Source of the DNA: Gracilariopsis chorda
Lineage: Eukaryota; Rhodophyta; Florideophyceae; Gracilariales; Gracilariaceae
Assembly: GCA_003194525.1 (NCBI GenBank)
Contig: NBIV01000003.1
Span: forward strand, 248,001-312,000
DNA length: 64,000 bases
Direction: 5' to 3'
This document shows positions 43,290 through 55,462 of this stretch, in pieces. Position 1 is the stretch's first letter. Every line of letters starts with the position of its first letter. Below the pieces are notes generated by a model. It was not told the origin of the DNA. It saw only the letters and a program-made list of their open reading frames with translations, and did no database searches. Position numbers and translations under genes: made by a program.

Positions 43290-43400
43290 GCGCAACGCCT
43301 CCCGTCAGTCAACAACACCCCGCTCATACATGTGTAAATCATTATAGTACGGGGTGGTGTTGAGATGAGGGGGGTGTTGTTGATTGACGGGAGGCGTTGC
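43290..43400. repeat. Palindromic junction between inverted Helitron halves
   Basis: The left arm, about 43296-43321 (reading CGCCTCCCGTCAGTCAACAA...), is matched in inverse by 43372-43397 (...TTGTTGATTGACGGGAGGCG) with about one mismatch. Copy A-oriented sequence lies to the left and copy B-oriented sequence to the right, so this is the centre of a large inverted repeat. Confidence 0.8.
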
Positions 43401-46100
43401 GCCAAAAAATCCTCTTGCACGCCACCTTCAGTGCACGCAGTTTTCACGCCTCGCCACCAATCAAAACATTCAGCAGCAGCAGCAGCAAAGCGTACAGCTT
43501 ATTGGCTGCTGTTGCATGCTGTTGCATGCTGCTGCATGTTGACTGCCGCAGCTGCCAAGTGGCTGCCAATGCAGCAGTGCCAGCCACACCGCTGCAGAGT
43601 GGCTGGAACTGTAGTTATTTTGGCGTTGCCGGCCAATTGCAATATAATGTACTCTACATACACAACTGCAGTGCCAGCCAATCACCAACGCGCGAGCGCT
43701 CAACTGCAACTCTAATCCATATTCACTCCCAGTGCCGCAGCCTTCATTTGTTTGCAGGCCGTTTCCGAGCGATAGCGATCAGAAACGGCCTGCAGATCCC
43801 CCAAAGCCACCCCTATTCAGCGGCGCGCAGCGCCGCCCGTGGCCGAAGGCCGCTTCTACTTGTCTCTCCACTATAATGATTTACACGTCTTTTTGAGCGT
43901 GTTTTTGATTGATGGGAGGCGTTTCCAAAAAAAAGCCCTTGCAAGCGCCCTTCAGTGGAGCTAAAAAAGGCGGTTCGCGCAACGCCTCCCTTCCAATCAA
44001 ATAATCCAGCAGCAGCAGCAAAGCTCGAAGCTTATTGGCTGTTGCTGCATATTGACTGCCACTGCTGCTCAGTGGCTGGTACTAGAACATTGCTAATCAT
44101 TTTACTGCACAGTGGTTGGCACTGCAGTCATTTTGGCAGTGCCGGCCATTGACAATCCACTGTACGTTCCTTGCACAACTGCAGTGCCCACCAATCACAA
44201 TCGTGCGGGCGCTCAATTATTACTCTATTCTATATTCATTCTTGGTGTCACGGCCCTCATTGGTCTGCAGGTCGTTTGCGAGCTCTACCGAGCAAAAATG
44301 GCCTGCAAATACCCCAAATTCACCCCTATTCAGCGGCGCGCAGCGCAGCCCACGGGCGAATGCCGCTTTTACTTGTCTCTCCATTCTATAGATTTACAAG
44401 CGTATGAGGGCGCACATGTTGATTGTACGGAAGCGTTGCGCCAATAAACATGCCCGCACGCCCTCTTCAGCGCATGCATAAACCTCTTTTGGCGCACTGC
44501 CTCCCTTCCATTCAAAACATTCACCACCACCAATATCAGCAGCAGCAGCATCAGCAGCAGCAAAGCTCAAAGCTTATTGGCTGCTGCTGCATGTTGACTG
44601 CCGCTGCTGCTCAGTGGCTGGCACTACAATGCTGCTACCCCTCCCACTGCACAGTGTTTGGCACTGCAGTCATTTTTGCAGTGCCGGCCAATTACATTCC
44701 ACTGTACTTTCCATGCACAACTGCATTGCCCGCCAATCACTATCGCATGGGTGCTCCATTGCTATGTTATTCTATGTTCAATCTCGACTCCGCGGCACTC
44801 ATGGGTCTGCAGGTCATTTCCGAACATTAGCGAGCACAAGCATCCTGCACATATCCAAAAGTCACCCCTATTCAGCGGCGCGCAGCGCCGCCCACGGTCG
44901 AAGGCTGTTTCTACTGGTCTCAAGACCACCCCATACTATAATGATTTACACATGTATAAGGGTGGTGTTGTTGATTGACAAGAGGCGTTGCGCAAACAAA
45001 TCCCCTTGCACGCCCCCTTCAGCGCATGCAATTTTCACGCCTCCCCGCCAATTAAATAATCAGCAGCAGCAGCAGCATCAAAACTCAGAGTTCATTGGTT
45101 GCTGCTGCATGTTGACTGCGGCAACTGCTAAGTGGGTGGCACTGCTGCAGTGCCAGCCACACCGTTGCACAGTGGCTAGCACTGCAGTTATTTTGGCAGT
45201 GCCAGCCAATTACAATATACTGTACTCTACATGCACTCTGCAGTGCCAGCCAATCACCAACGCGTGGGCGCTCAATGGCAACTGTCTTCTATATTCACTC
45301 TTAGCGCCGCAGCCCTCATCGGTTTGCAGGCAGTTTGCGAGCAATAGCGAGCAGAAACAGCTGCAGATCCCCCAAAGTCACCCTTATTTGGCGGCGCGCA
45401 GCGTCGCCTGCGACCGAAGGCCGCTTCTACTTGTCTCTCCACTATAATGATTTGCTCATGTATGAGGGGGGTGTTCTTGATTGAATGGAGGCAGTGCGCC
45501 AATAAACCGCCCTATATGCCCCTCTACGCGCATGAAAAACTGCCATTTGGTGCAACGCCTCCCTACCATTTAAAAGATTCAGCAGCAGCAGCAGCAGCAA
45601 ACCTTGCTGCTTACTGGCTGGCACTACCGTAATGACTGCAGTGCCAGCCAGTTACACAAAGCAACGTGTCACGCTTTCTTATCATTGGCTGGCACTGCAG
45701 TCAATTTAGACACCTAAACACAAACCCCTACGGCTCCACATACTCTAGGCGCCGCGGCGCCCCGTGGTTCTACGAGCGCTTTTGCGAGCGGAAGCAAGCA
45801 AAGTGCTCGGAGAGCCTCCGAACGCTACTAAATACACAGAGCTACAAAAGCAACGCGGCGCGCAGCCCCACCCACGGCTGAAGGCCGTTTCCACTTGTCT
45901 CAACACCCCCACTCTTAATGATTTGCTCATGTATGAGGGGGTTGTTGTTGACTGACGGGAGGCATTGCGCCACAAACTCGCTTTGCACGCCCCCGTTTGC
46001 GCATGCAAAACGCCCATTTGGCGCAACGCCTCCTTACCATTTAAAAAATTCAGCAGCAGCAGCAGCAGCAAAGCGTTCAGCTAATTAGCTGCTGCTGCTG
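43400..46100 (+). repeat. Array of ~0.5 kb satellite-like units, middle block
   Basis: About five plus-oriented units with landmarks (AATGATTTAC-like or its variants) near 43865, 44385, 44935, 45443 and 45910, period ~470-550 bases. Each has CTTCTACTTGTCTC-like and GGCGCGCAGCGCCGCC blocks, the GGGAGGCGTTGCGCCA inverted pair, CAG runs and CTGCAGTGCCAGCCA motifs. Units differ by substitutions and short indels, as in an older satellite. Confidence 0.85.
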
Positions 46101-46978
46101 CATGTTGACTGTGCAATGGCTGGTGAATGGCTTGCAATACAATCAAATTGTAGTGCCAGCCATTCAGCAGCAACACCAGGCTGTTCATTCAACACGTGGC
46201 GAATTGCACTGCGCCATCCAACACGTGGCAACTTGCACTGTGCCAGTGCAGTGTATACTGAAGTTTCATTGCAGATATGCCTGCAACAGACGTATATACT
46301 GCACTGACGCAGTGCCAAATGGATCTTGCTTGCTGACCCTAACCACTATTTTGCATCCCATTCAGGCTTGGCCAATAGCGCAATTTCGTAACCTTTTGCT
46401 ACTTTGGGCACTGTTTGTTGGCCTGGGACCTAGGCAAGGCCGAGTTCGTGTGCAGGTAGCCACAAGAGTAACCCACTAAGTACCACGGATCTGGGAAAGG
46501 TCAGGTGCATCTCTGTGGTATACTGGTCGTTTGACGGCGATCAGGAAGTCTGAGGGCTTTCCCGGACCTAATACCAGCTTTCTGTGCAGGTTCCAGGGCG
46601 GCCGCCGTGTCGTACCTCTTGGGGCCGGAAAGCACACTTCGGTGTGTGAGTAAAGGCAGACCAATCGTTACAACCGGACGCGGGTTAAACATCAAACGGC
46701 TGGAAAATCGGCTGGGCACACTCCGCCCGTCATAATCCAACAGGAGTGTGTCGAGAGTCCTTGTGCTACGCACGACTGCATCGGGTAAGTATAAGCCTTG
46801 CAGCAATTTTTATTAATTGCTGCATGCGACAACGCCCGGTGGGTGCAACACCACAAACTGCAACCAGTTTTTTCACTTTCACCTTTGTGTTTTATAGGGA
46901 ACTATTCTGGAACTCTGGCAAATTTTTTAACGGTTTAAAAACATAGAATTGCTTTTTTCTTTTCTTTGGTAAATTTAA
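46101..46978 (+). repeat. Helitron copy B 5' region
   Basis: Same layout as the 5' regions of the other copies: inverted repeat at about 46233-46315, conserved block around 46440-46760, T-rich leader, and the ORF start ATGACGAGAGGAGG at 46979. The divergent small frame here is shifted relative to copies A, C and D. Confidence 0.75.
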
Positions 46979-48391
46979 ATGACGAGAGGAGGGCGACGTC
47001 TGAACTCTGGTGGCGTCCGATCTAACTCGGGAGGTGCCAGAGACAATTCTGGAGGTGGGAGGTTGAACGTAGGCGGTGCGAGGCAAAACGCTGGTTGTCG
47101 TCGCGTCGGCAGTGGTGGAGCACGGGCAGGAGCTGGAAGACCCCGAAGAGAACCAGCTCCTCCAGATCCAGATGAGTTGGGAGTACATAAGAGCGGAGTG
47201 CACGTTCAAGGACCTATTGTTCCAGCGGTAGAAGAAAACGAAATTACTCCTGTACCTACTTCGGTTGCAGCTGCAGATGGCACAAGCGCCGCTGGAGCCA
47301 GTGGGTCCGTTGCCATAATTCTACCAACTTCGTGCCCAATTCCTGGATTTCTGGAGTTTGTGAGAGGATTTCCAAGTCACATTCTACCGCCTCCGATGCC
47401 TCCCCCTCTCCTACCGATAACTGCAGAACAGGTGCCCGTTGCGATGGTAGGTGAAGAGGATGAGATCATCCCTGCTCCTTCACAGCCACCGCTGTCACTA
47501 CCGCCGCCACAGCAGCCTGCTGTGCCACAAGCTCAACAAGAGGAAGAACTTATGCCAGTCCTGATGGAATTGGAAGAGGATGAGATCACCCGGGCTCCCT
47601 CACACCCGCCACCGCAACCTGCGCTGCCACAAGCTGAACAGGAAGAACAACAGGTGCCTATTCCGATGGAGGTGGAAGAGAGTGAGATCACACCGGCTCC
47701 CTCACACCAGGTGCAGCATCAGCCAGAGCAACAGATTGATACGACGATCATGCAGTGTGCTGGACGTCCGGATCGAGGACTGTATCGCGTGTACTATGCG
47801 TGGGATGCCGTGGTTGATGAAGCTTGGAATGATCCATCCATCCGTGCAAGCGTTCCAGAGTTTGAGACGCTTTCCAATGCCGGTCAAAGGCGATGCGGAG
47901 GATGCGGCGAGCACGCACACACGATCTCCTCCTGCCCATACCCGGACTGGAGATTGAGAATCTATAGCTGCAAGTACTGCGGATGCGTTTTGCTTGGCAA
48001 AGAGACCAATGAAGTGTGCTGTGGAATCGAAAGAAGGTCAGGGTGGGACGTCACGTTCTGCAGAAGGCATAGGAGTGAGTTAGTTCTCAGTCTTTATAGC
48101 CTGAGAGCCTTTCACAGCCATTTACTCAACTTGAATACGCTATTCGGTACAACGCATGCGTTTATGGACATGTCGTATGTGACGGGGTGCGGTCGATCCT
48201 TTCTGAGACTTGAGGGAAACGCAGCTCTCGCTCTGCCCGCGCAAAACCAGAACAACACGCGCTACAGCTTTCTGTGGGGTATTGGTCCGCCTTCCTTGGA
48301 TCCCTCTCACTATGCACGTGCCAATTTGCGTGCGTTCATACAATACATGAACGTACGAGACATCATGCCCAACTTCTACGATGTGATCTAG
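46979..48391 (+). pseudogene. Helitron copy B, N-terminal region
   Basis: A 470-codon frame, the most complete N-terminus in the window. It has degenerate GGAR heptads, GAGRPRR, acidic/proline repeats (MELEEDEITRAPSH, MEVEESEITPAPSH), RPDRGLYRVYYAWDAV, a Cys/His cluster (CGGCGEHAHTISSC, SCKYCGCVLLGKETNEVCC), and the Helitron_like_N part (LLNLNTLFGTTHAFMDMSYV, SLDPSHYARANLRAFIQYM). It ends at a TAG (48389-48391) where copies C and D read Gln in DVIQPKPD. The intact cysteines suggest a zinc-binding module. Confidence 0.88.
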
Positions 48392-49802
48392 CCCAAGCCA
48401 GACGTGGTGCATGAGCGGTACCGATCCATGCTTAGCACGCCACAACAACAACACAATGCAGATACCGCCGTCGATATCAACATGCAGGCAGCAGAAGAGG
48501 GAGTAGTCGTACGTGGTTACGAAGGAAACCGAAGTGCGACAGTCAATGCTCCTCGCGCAGGTGCTGGGCGTCTCCCTTAAGATGCTCCTGGTGGGGGGCC
48601 AATCATGATGAGAACGCTCGTCGTGGATCCGACTGGCCTGTACCGAGTGGAGTCTCAAATACGGCGCTTGGTAGAAGGAACCGTAACCGAAGAGCACACT
48701 GTAGTGACGGCTGCTGCTGCTGCTAATGCTGCAGATGGGGCGACTGCAAATGACGCAAACAATGCACAAGTGCGGTACCGCCTTCTAAAACCGACATCCA
48801 AAATGGCAGAGAAAGGCACTTTCCCTCTGCTCTACCCGTACGGCGATCAGCACGAACCGTTTGACATCGGCGTGTTTCTGGAGGCAAAGAACTCAACACA
48901 GCAAATCTCAGGTCTCAACGACAACGAGTGGAAGCTCGGAAAGCTCACCTGGGGTGAGAACGCGAAGAGACGACTGTACTCAGATAACATCGTTCTGAAC
49001 AGTGCACCGTTGATGCAGATGTGGATGCTTCGCACCCAAACAAACATTGAGGACATGCGACTGCGTTTCCTGGAAAGAGAACAACGGGCACGAATTGTAC
49101 AAGAGCAAGAAATGCAGCAAGCACAACAGCAAACCGATCACGTGCCGCAATCCCAGTTCGTGCAACTGGGACCCATCTTTCTGCCCGATGACTCGGTCAA
49201 CTCAGCAGCATACTGGAAGAACAAGCGCATGGATGTACAGGCGATCGTGGCGCGAAGAGGAACACCTTCTCTGTTCATTACAATCACCATGAACATCTGG
49301 CGAGAGGACATCCAGCGTCTTGGGATGGACACCACCAATCGTGGCGCATTTACGGCACAAAGTAACTGCCCTCGACCGTTTGACCGACCGGATCTGATTG
49401 CAAGGGTGTACAACCAGTACGAAAACGACTTCATGAAGGACTTGGAGAAGAACTCGGAGCAGATCTTCGGATTGAAGTGCCTGGGGCTTGCATCAAGCTC
49501 GAGTTTCAAGAGCGCAATGTGCCTCATCACCACATGCCCATGTGGCTCGAAGGAGGCGTGATTGAAGAAGCTGATGTGATCGACGAGCTCATTCGAGCAG
49601 AACCTCCCCTTCCAGGCGAAGACGACGCGTTGCGTGCTCTCATTCGTTCCATCCACAGGCACCGCCACTCCACTTATTGCCGGAATCGCGCTGGGCGGTG
49701 CAAGTTTGGATACGACAGCATTATGACTGTGCCGGAGACGTACATTGAAGAAGGCACGAATGCGTTATTTACCGCAGAAGAAGGCAAGAAGACCTCAATA
49801 TT
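48392..49802 (+). pseudogene. Helitron copy B, Rep (HUH) portion
   Basis: Continues in frame through a second stop (TAA near 48578) to a 318-codon frame from 48605: MRTLVVDPTGLYRVESQ, FPLLYPYGDQHEPFDIGVF, LFITITMNIWREDIQRLG and DRPDLIARVYNQYENDFMKD. An indel near 49495 shifts it before EFQERNVPHHHMPMWLEG, the HUH motif. STYCRNRAGRCKFGYDS follows, then a -1 shift before YRRRQEDLNIVPYNP. Rep nicks DNA through a Y-x3-Y pair, encoded just downstream at about 49880 (YLMKY). Confidence 0.88.
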
Positions 49803-52411
49803 GTGCCGTACAACCCAACTCTGACCAAGAAGTACCGCTCTCATATCAACGTAGAACGCACGCAAGGAGGGGGCGCAGTGGCTTATCTGATGAAGTACGC
49901 GTTTAGGCAGCCCATAGTTCAGGAGGTGGTGCTCAATGTGAGCGGTGCTAATGAGACAGGCACACAGAACGAGCAGCAACAAGAGCCGCAGGTGCAGAAC
50001 GACATTCGTGCATACATGCGAGCGCATGTGGTGGGCGCCGTCAACGCAGCTTCGAGACTTTTCGAGTTTCGACAGGTTCCCACCGTACCAAAAGTAGAGC
50101 GACTGGCCATTCAATTGGAAGAAAAGCGAACGTTTCTGCTCAGAGGTCCAAATCAAATCCATTCCGCATCGCCACCGTCTACGTTGGAGGGATACTTTGC
50201 AAGGCCCGAAGCATATGCGAACCTTGAATACCTTTCGTACTTTGGAAAAGTTCGATTGTATCGCACGCATCCAGACCGAGTGCTTAACCAATACAACGGA
50301 AACAGCACTTCGGTGCCCACAGACGACTGCGATCCGCCTATATACGTGGTAGAGCGCACGGAAGACGAGCATTGCGTCGCAAGGATCAGAGGTGTTTCAC
50401 CGTCGGATATTGAGCTATTTGCTCTGCGCTTGCTGCTCATGAATCAAGGCTCGAGCTCTTATGAAGACGCAAGGACTTTCAATGAACAGCAGTATGAAAC
50501 TTATCGTGAAACCGCAATTGCAATCGGACTGCTCGCAGACGGATCCGAGTTTGATATTGCATTTCAAGACGCAGTGCAGATCTACAGCACGCCCTGCGAG
50601 CTACGACGTCTGGTTGTCACACTATATCAACAAGGCACAGACCCAGAGAAAATGGCCATCGAAAACTGGGAGGCGCTTTGTAGCGACATACATACAGGAG
50701 ATGAGCAGCAACGAAAGGAAGAAATGTATCGACGTGTGGTGGAGATCTCAGACCGGCACGGAGTACGACTGCTTCGCGATCACAGCTTCTTCTCCCAACA
50801 CCTACAGCAGGATCATGCAGCATTGACTGAGGCAAATCGAGCTACAACAACTCGAGACGCGCGAGTGGTGCGAAATTCGTCAACTTTGCAGTCAAGGTAC
50901 GCCACCTTAAAACCTAGCCAAAGACAAGTCATTGACACCGTCATTGCCGCATTGCAACAACGACAGGTGCTGCAGGAGCGAAAAAGCACTCCTGGAAACC
51001 TGTTCTTTGTGCAAGGATCCGCAGGAACTAGAAAGACATACGTGCCCATCCTCCTTCATGATATCGTTGAGCCGGAAGGAATGCTCGCCGAAATGAGTGC
51101 TACAACAGGCATTGCAGCTTCGTTGTACGAAGTTGGCCGCACTTTACATAGCCTGCTCGGACCGTGTGTACCTGATAGGGACAGCACAAGCAGCACTACA
51201 GCCACTTTGTCAAAGTACGGTCCCCGATCTCAACGTGCAGAACTGCTACGCAAAATACAAGTGCTCGTCTTGGATGAGGCTTCCATGCTCTCACGAAAGC
51301 TCTTCGAACTCATAGATGCGTTGCGCAAAGATCTTTGCGGAAGTGAAATGGAAAACCCGCCTCCGTTTGGGGGCTTGACCATCGTTCTATCCGGCGACTA
51401 CTCCCAGCTGCTTCCAGTGGTGCCGCAGGTTTACATGGAGGCTGAGCCAAGTGGAAATGTGAGACGAGTTTACACAAACATTCTCAACGAATTGCCGTGG
51501 AAGAGTGACCTGTGGACATTGTGCTCGGTTCAAGTGCTGTACCTCACAGAACAAGTACGTCAAGCCTATGATCCGGCATTTGCGTTGCTGTTGCGTTCCA
51601 TTGCACGCAACACAATATCCAACAACGCTCCACTACCACTCAGATCTACCGGTGGCATGCAAACCGCCTACCAATTCCTGTGGAAGTGGCTCACAACACG
51701 ACGCAAGGAGGATGTGGATCTCAACCAAATGCTCAATGTGTCCACAAATCAGTTGGTCCATGAACACAATGCGGCAGCGCTGGATCTGTTTCCTGGTGAA
51801 CACTTCACTCTTCCGTCAGCTACGACGGTACAACCTGACGGTGTACAGAACTCAGAGCTCGACGTCACCAATACCTTTGTTCCCGAGTTTGCGTATCAGT
51901 ATGCAACACTGGTGTACCTCCTCATAACTTGGATTTGAAGATTGGTGTGCCAGTTATGGTCATTTCGAACGTGCTGCATCCCGCTGTGGTCAACGGAAAG
52001 CTGTTTGTAGTCTTGGTTGTCGATCATTTTAGGATGCAAGTGGCCCGACTCGACGAGAACGGACAGATGCTGGAACGACAGCTGCTGCATCGTACCGACT
52101 TCGAGTTTTCTTTCGCAGACATTCGCATGATTCGAAGGCAGTTCCCAATTCGTCTTGCGTTTGCAGCTACCGTTCACAAAGGACAAGGAAAGACGTTGGA
52201 TGGCTTGGTTGTGGATGTGCGATACAACTTCTTCTGCGCCGGTCAGTTGTATGTCGCATCGTGGCGCGTTCGAAGGAACGACTATGTGTTGCTCCTGCAT
52301 GACCCGCAGCTTACATCCGCGAATGCGCACACAATTCATCCCATGGCTGTGTCCATCGCGAACCCAGTGCTTCCTGAAGCAATTCAGTTCTGCATCCCTC
52401 CACAACCATAA
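49803..52411 (+). pseudogene. Helitron copy B, Rep tail and PIF1-type helicase
   Basis: A 711-codon frame starts at PYNPTLTKKYRSHINVE, has YLMKYAF (Rep tyrosines), then the helicase: the Walker A loop reads GSAGTRKTY (Arg in place of the usual Gly before Lys), then VLDEASMLSRKLFEL and LSGDYSQLLPV. It stops at 51938 after a shift near 51900. The last helicase motifs (AATVHKGQGKTLDGLVVD, AGQLYVASWRVRR) lie in the frame 51929-52411. Copy A has no shift at that point. Confidence 0.9.
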
Positions 52412-53611
52412 TCATATTTCTTGCGTTCTTCATTCATTGAATTAAACTACTTGATTTTCTGCTTTTGCTTTCTCCACCCTTTTTTTTCTTCTCACTGCTA
52501 TTTATCACTCCTCCACCGCGGCGCACAGCGCCGCCCGTGGCCCAGTGCCGCTTCCACTTGTCTCAACACCCCACCCTTAATGATTTACACATGTATGAGG
52601 GGGGTGTTGTTGACTGACGGGAGGCGTTGCGCCACAAATTCGCTTTGCACGCCCCCGTTTGCGCATGCAAATCGCCCATTTGGCGCAACGTCTCTCCACC
52701 ATTAAAAAAAATCAGCAGCAGCAGCAGCAGCAAAGCGTTCAGTTAATTAGCTGCTGCTGCTGCGTGTTGACTGTGCAATGGATGCTGAATGGCTTGCAAT
52801 GCAATCAAATTGTAGTGCCAGCCACTCAGCAGCAAAAACCCAGCGGTTCATTCCGACACGTGGGAAATTGCACTGCGCCAGTGCAGTGTATACTGAAGTT
52901 TCATTGCAGAAATGCCTGCAACCGACGTATATACTGCACTGGCGCAGTGCCAAATGCATCTCGCTTGCTGACCCTAACCACTATTTTGCATCCCGTTCAG
53001 GCTTGGCCAATAGCGCAGTGTCGTAACCTTTTGCTACTTTGGGCACTGTTTGCTGGCCTGGGACCTAGGCAAGGCCGAGCTCGTGTGCAGGTCGCCACAA
53101 GAGTAACCCACTAAGTACCACGGATCTGGGAAAGGTCAGGTGCATCTCTGTGGTATACTGGTCGTTTGACGGCGATCAGGAAGTCTGAGGGTTTACTGGA
53201 CCTAATACCAGCTTGCTGTGCAGGGTCCGGGGCGGCTGCCGTGTCGTACCTCTTGGGGCCGGAAAGCACACTTCGGTTTGTGAGTAAAGGCAGACCAATC
53301 CTTACAACCGGACCCGGGTTAAACATCAAACGGCTTGAAAACCGACTGGGCACACTCCACCCGTCATAATCCAACAGGAGTGTGTCGAGAGTCCCTGTGC
53401 TGCGCAAGACTGCATCGGGTAAATATAAGCCTTGCAGCATTTTTTATAATTGCTGCATGCGACAAGGCCCGGTGGGTGCAACGCAACAAACTGCCACCAG
53501 TTTTTCACTTTCAACTTTTTGTTTTATTGGGAATTACCCTGGAACTCTGGCAAATTTTTAACGGTTTAAAAAACATAGAATTCTTTTTTTTCTTTTCTTT
53601 GGTAAATATAA
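52412..53611 (+). repeat. Spacer between Helitron copies B and C
   Basis: It contains a T/C-rich 3' tail, a GCGGCGC-ACA-GCGCCGC hairpin near 52520, one satellite-like unit (about 52510-52760) with a 9-bp stem 52564-52572/52601-52609 and a longer inverted pair 52620-52634/52681-52697, CAG runs, and then the 5' region of copy C with a 23-bp inverted repeat (52870-52892/52928-52950). Confidence 0.85.
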
Positions 53612-55462
53612 ATGACGAGAGGAGGGCGACGTCTGAACTCTGGTGGCGTCCGATCTAACTTGGGAGGTGCTAGAGACACTTCTGGAGGTGCCAGGTTGAA
53701 TGCAGGCGGTTCAATGCAAAACGCTGGTGGTCGTCGCGTCGGCAGTGGTGGAGCACGGGCAGGAGCTGGAAGACCCCGAAGAGAACCAGCTCCTCCAGAT
53801 CCAGATGAGTTGGGAGTAAATGAGAGCAGAGCACACGTTCAAGGACCTATTGTTCCAGTGGTTGAAGAAGACGACATTACTCCTGCACCTACTTCGGTTG
53901 CAGCAGCAATTAGCACAAGCGCCGCTGGAGCCAGTGGGTACGCTGCCACAGATCTACCAACATCGTGCCCAGTTCCTGGATTTCTGGAGTTTGTGAGAGG
54001 CCTTCCAAGTCACATTCCACCGCCTCCGATGCCTCCCCCTCTCCCACCGATGCCTGCAGAACAGATGCCTATTACGATGGAAGTGGAAGAGGATGAGATC
54101 ATCCCTGCTCCCTCACAGCCACTGCCACCACAGCAGCCTGCTCTGCCACAAGCTGAACAAGAGGAAGAACAGATGCCAGTCACGATGGAATTGGAAGAGG
54201 ATGAGATCACCGCGAATTCCTCACACCCGCCGCCGCAGCCTGCGTTGCCACAAGCTGAACAGGAAGAAAAACAGATGTATATTTCGATGGAGGTGGAAGC
54301 GGATGAGATCACACTGTCTCCCTCACACCAGCCGCAGCATCAGCCACAGCAACAGCTTGATACGACGGTCATGCACTGTGCTGGGCGTCCTGATCGAGGA
54401 CTCTATCGCGTGTACTATGCGTGGGATTCCGTGGCAGCTCAGGCGAGGAATGGTCCGGCCATCCGTGCAAGCGTGCCGGAGTTTGAGACGCTTCCCAATG
54501 CAGGTCAAAGGCGATGCAGAAGATGCGGCGAGCACGCACACACGCTCTCCTCCTGCTCGTACCGGGACTGGACATTGAGAAGCCATAGCTGCAAGTACTG
54601 CGGATAGGTTTTGCTTGGCAAATAGACCAATGAAGTGTGCTGTGGAATGAAAAGAATGTCAGGGTGGGGCGTCACGTTCCGCAGAAGGCATAGCAGTGAG
54701 TTGGTTCGCATTCTTTATAGCCTGAGAGTCTTCCACAGCCATTTACTCAACTTGAATACGCTCTTCGCGACGACGCAAGCGTTCATGGACATGTCGTATG
54801 TGACGGGAGGCGGTCCCTCCTTTCTCAGACCTGAGGGCAACGCAGCTCTCGCTCTGCCCACGCAGAACCAAAACAACACGCGCTACAGCTTTCTGTGGGG
54901 TACTGGTCCGCCTTCCTTGGATCCCTCTCACTATGCACGTGGCAATTTGCGTGCGTTCACTCAAGATATCAACGTACGAGACATCGTGCCCAAGTTGTAC
55001 GATGTGATCCAGCCTAAGCCAGACGTGGTGCGTGAGCGGTACCGATCCATGCTTAGCACGCAACAACAACAGCAAAATGCAGATACCGCCGTCGATATCA
55101 GCATGCAGGCAGCAGAAGAGGGAGTAGTCGTACGTGGTTACGAAGGAACCCGAAGTGCCACAGTCAGTGCTCCTCACGCAGGTGCTGGGCCTCTCCCTGA
55201 AGATGCTCCTGATGGGGGGCCACCCATGATGAGAACGCTCGTCGTGGATCCAACTGGCCTGTACCGAGTGGAGTCTCAAGTACCGCGCTTGGTAGAAGGA
55301 ACTGTAACAGAAGAGCACACCGTAGTGACGGCTGCTGCTGCTGCTAATGCTGCAGATGGGGCGACTGCAAATGCCGCAAACCATGCGCACGTGCGGTACC
55401 GCCTTCGAAAACCGGCATCCAAAATGGCAGAGAAAGGCACTTTCCCTCTGCTCTACCCGTAA
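53612..55462 (+). pseudogene. Helitron copy C, N-terminal region
   Basis: Same domain order as copy B. Two in-frame stops fall inside the Cys/His cluster (TAG at 54605-54607 in SCKYCG-x-VLLGK, TAG at 54623-54625), and a TAA at 55460-55462 follows FPLLYP. It includes GGAR heptads, four acidic/proline repeats, RPDRGLYRVYYAWDSV and the Helitron_like_N part. All three stops recur at the same places in copy D. Confidence 0.88.

Noticed and set aside
43340-46100. Regular repeats resembling a CRISPR-type or phage-like array
   Set aside because: Units are ~0.5 kb, diverged and transposon-derived, with trinucleotide runs. There are no short identical repeats with unique spacers, and the context is eukaryotic.
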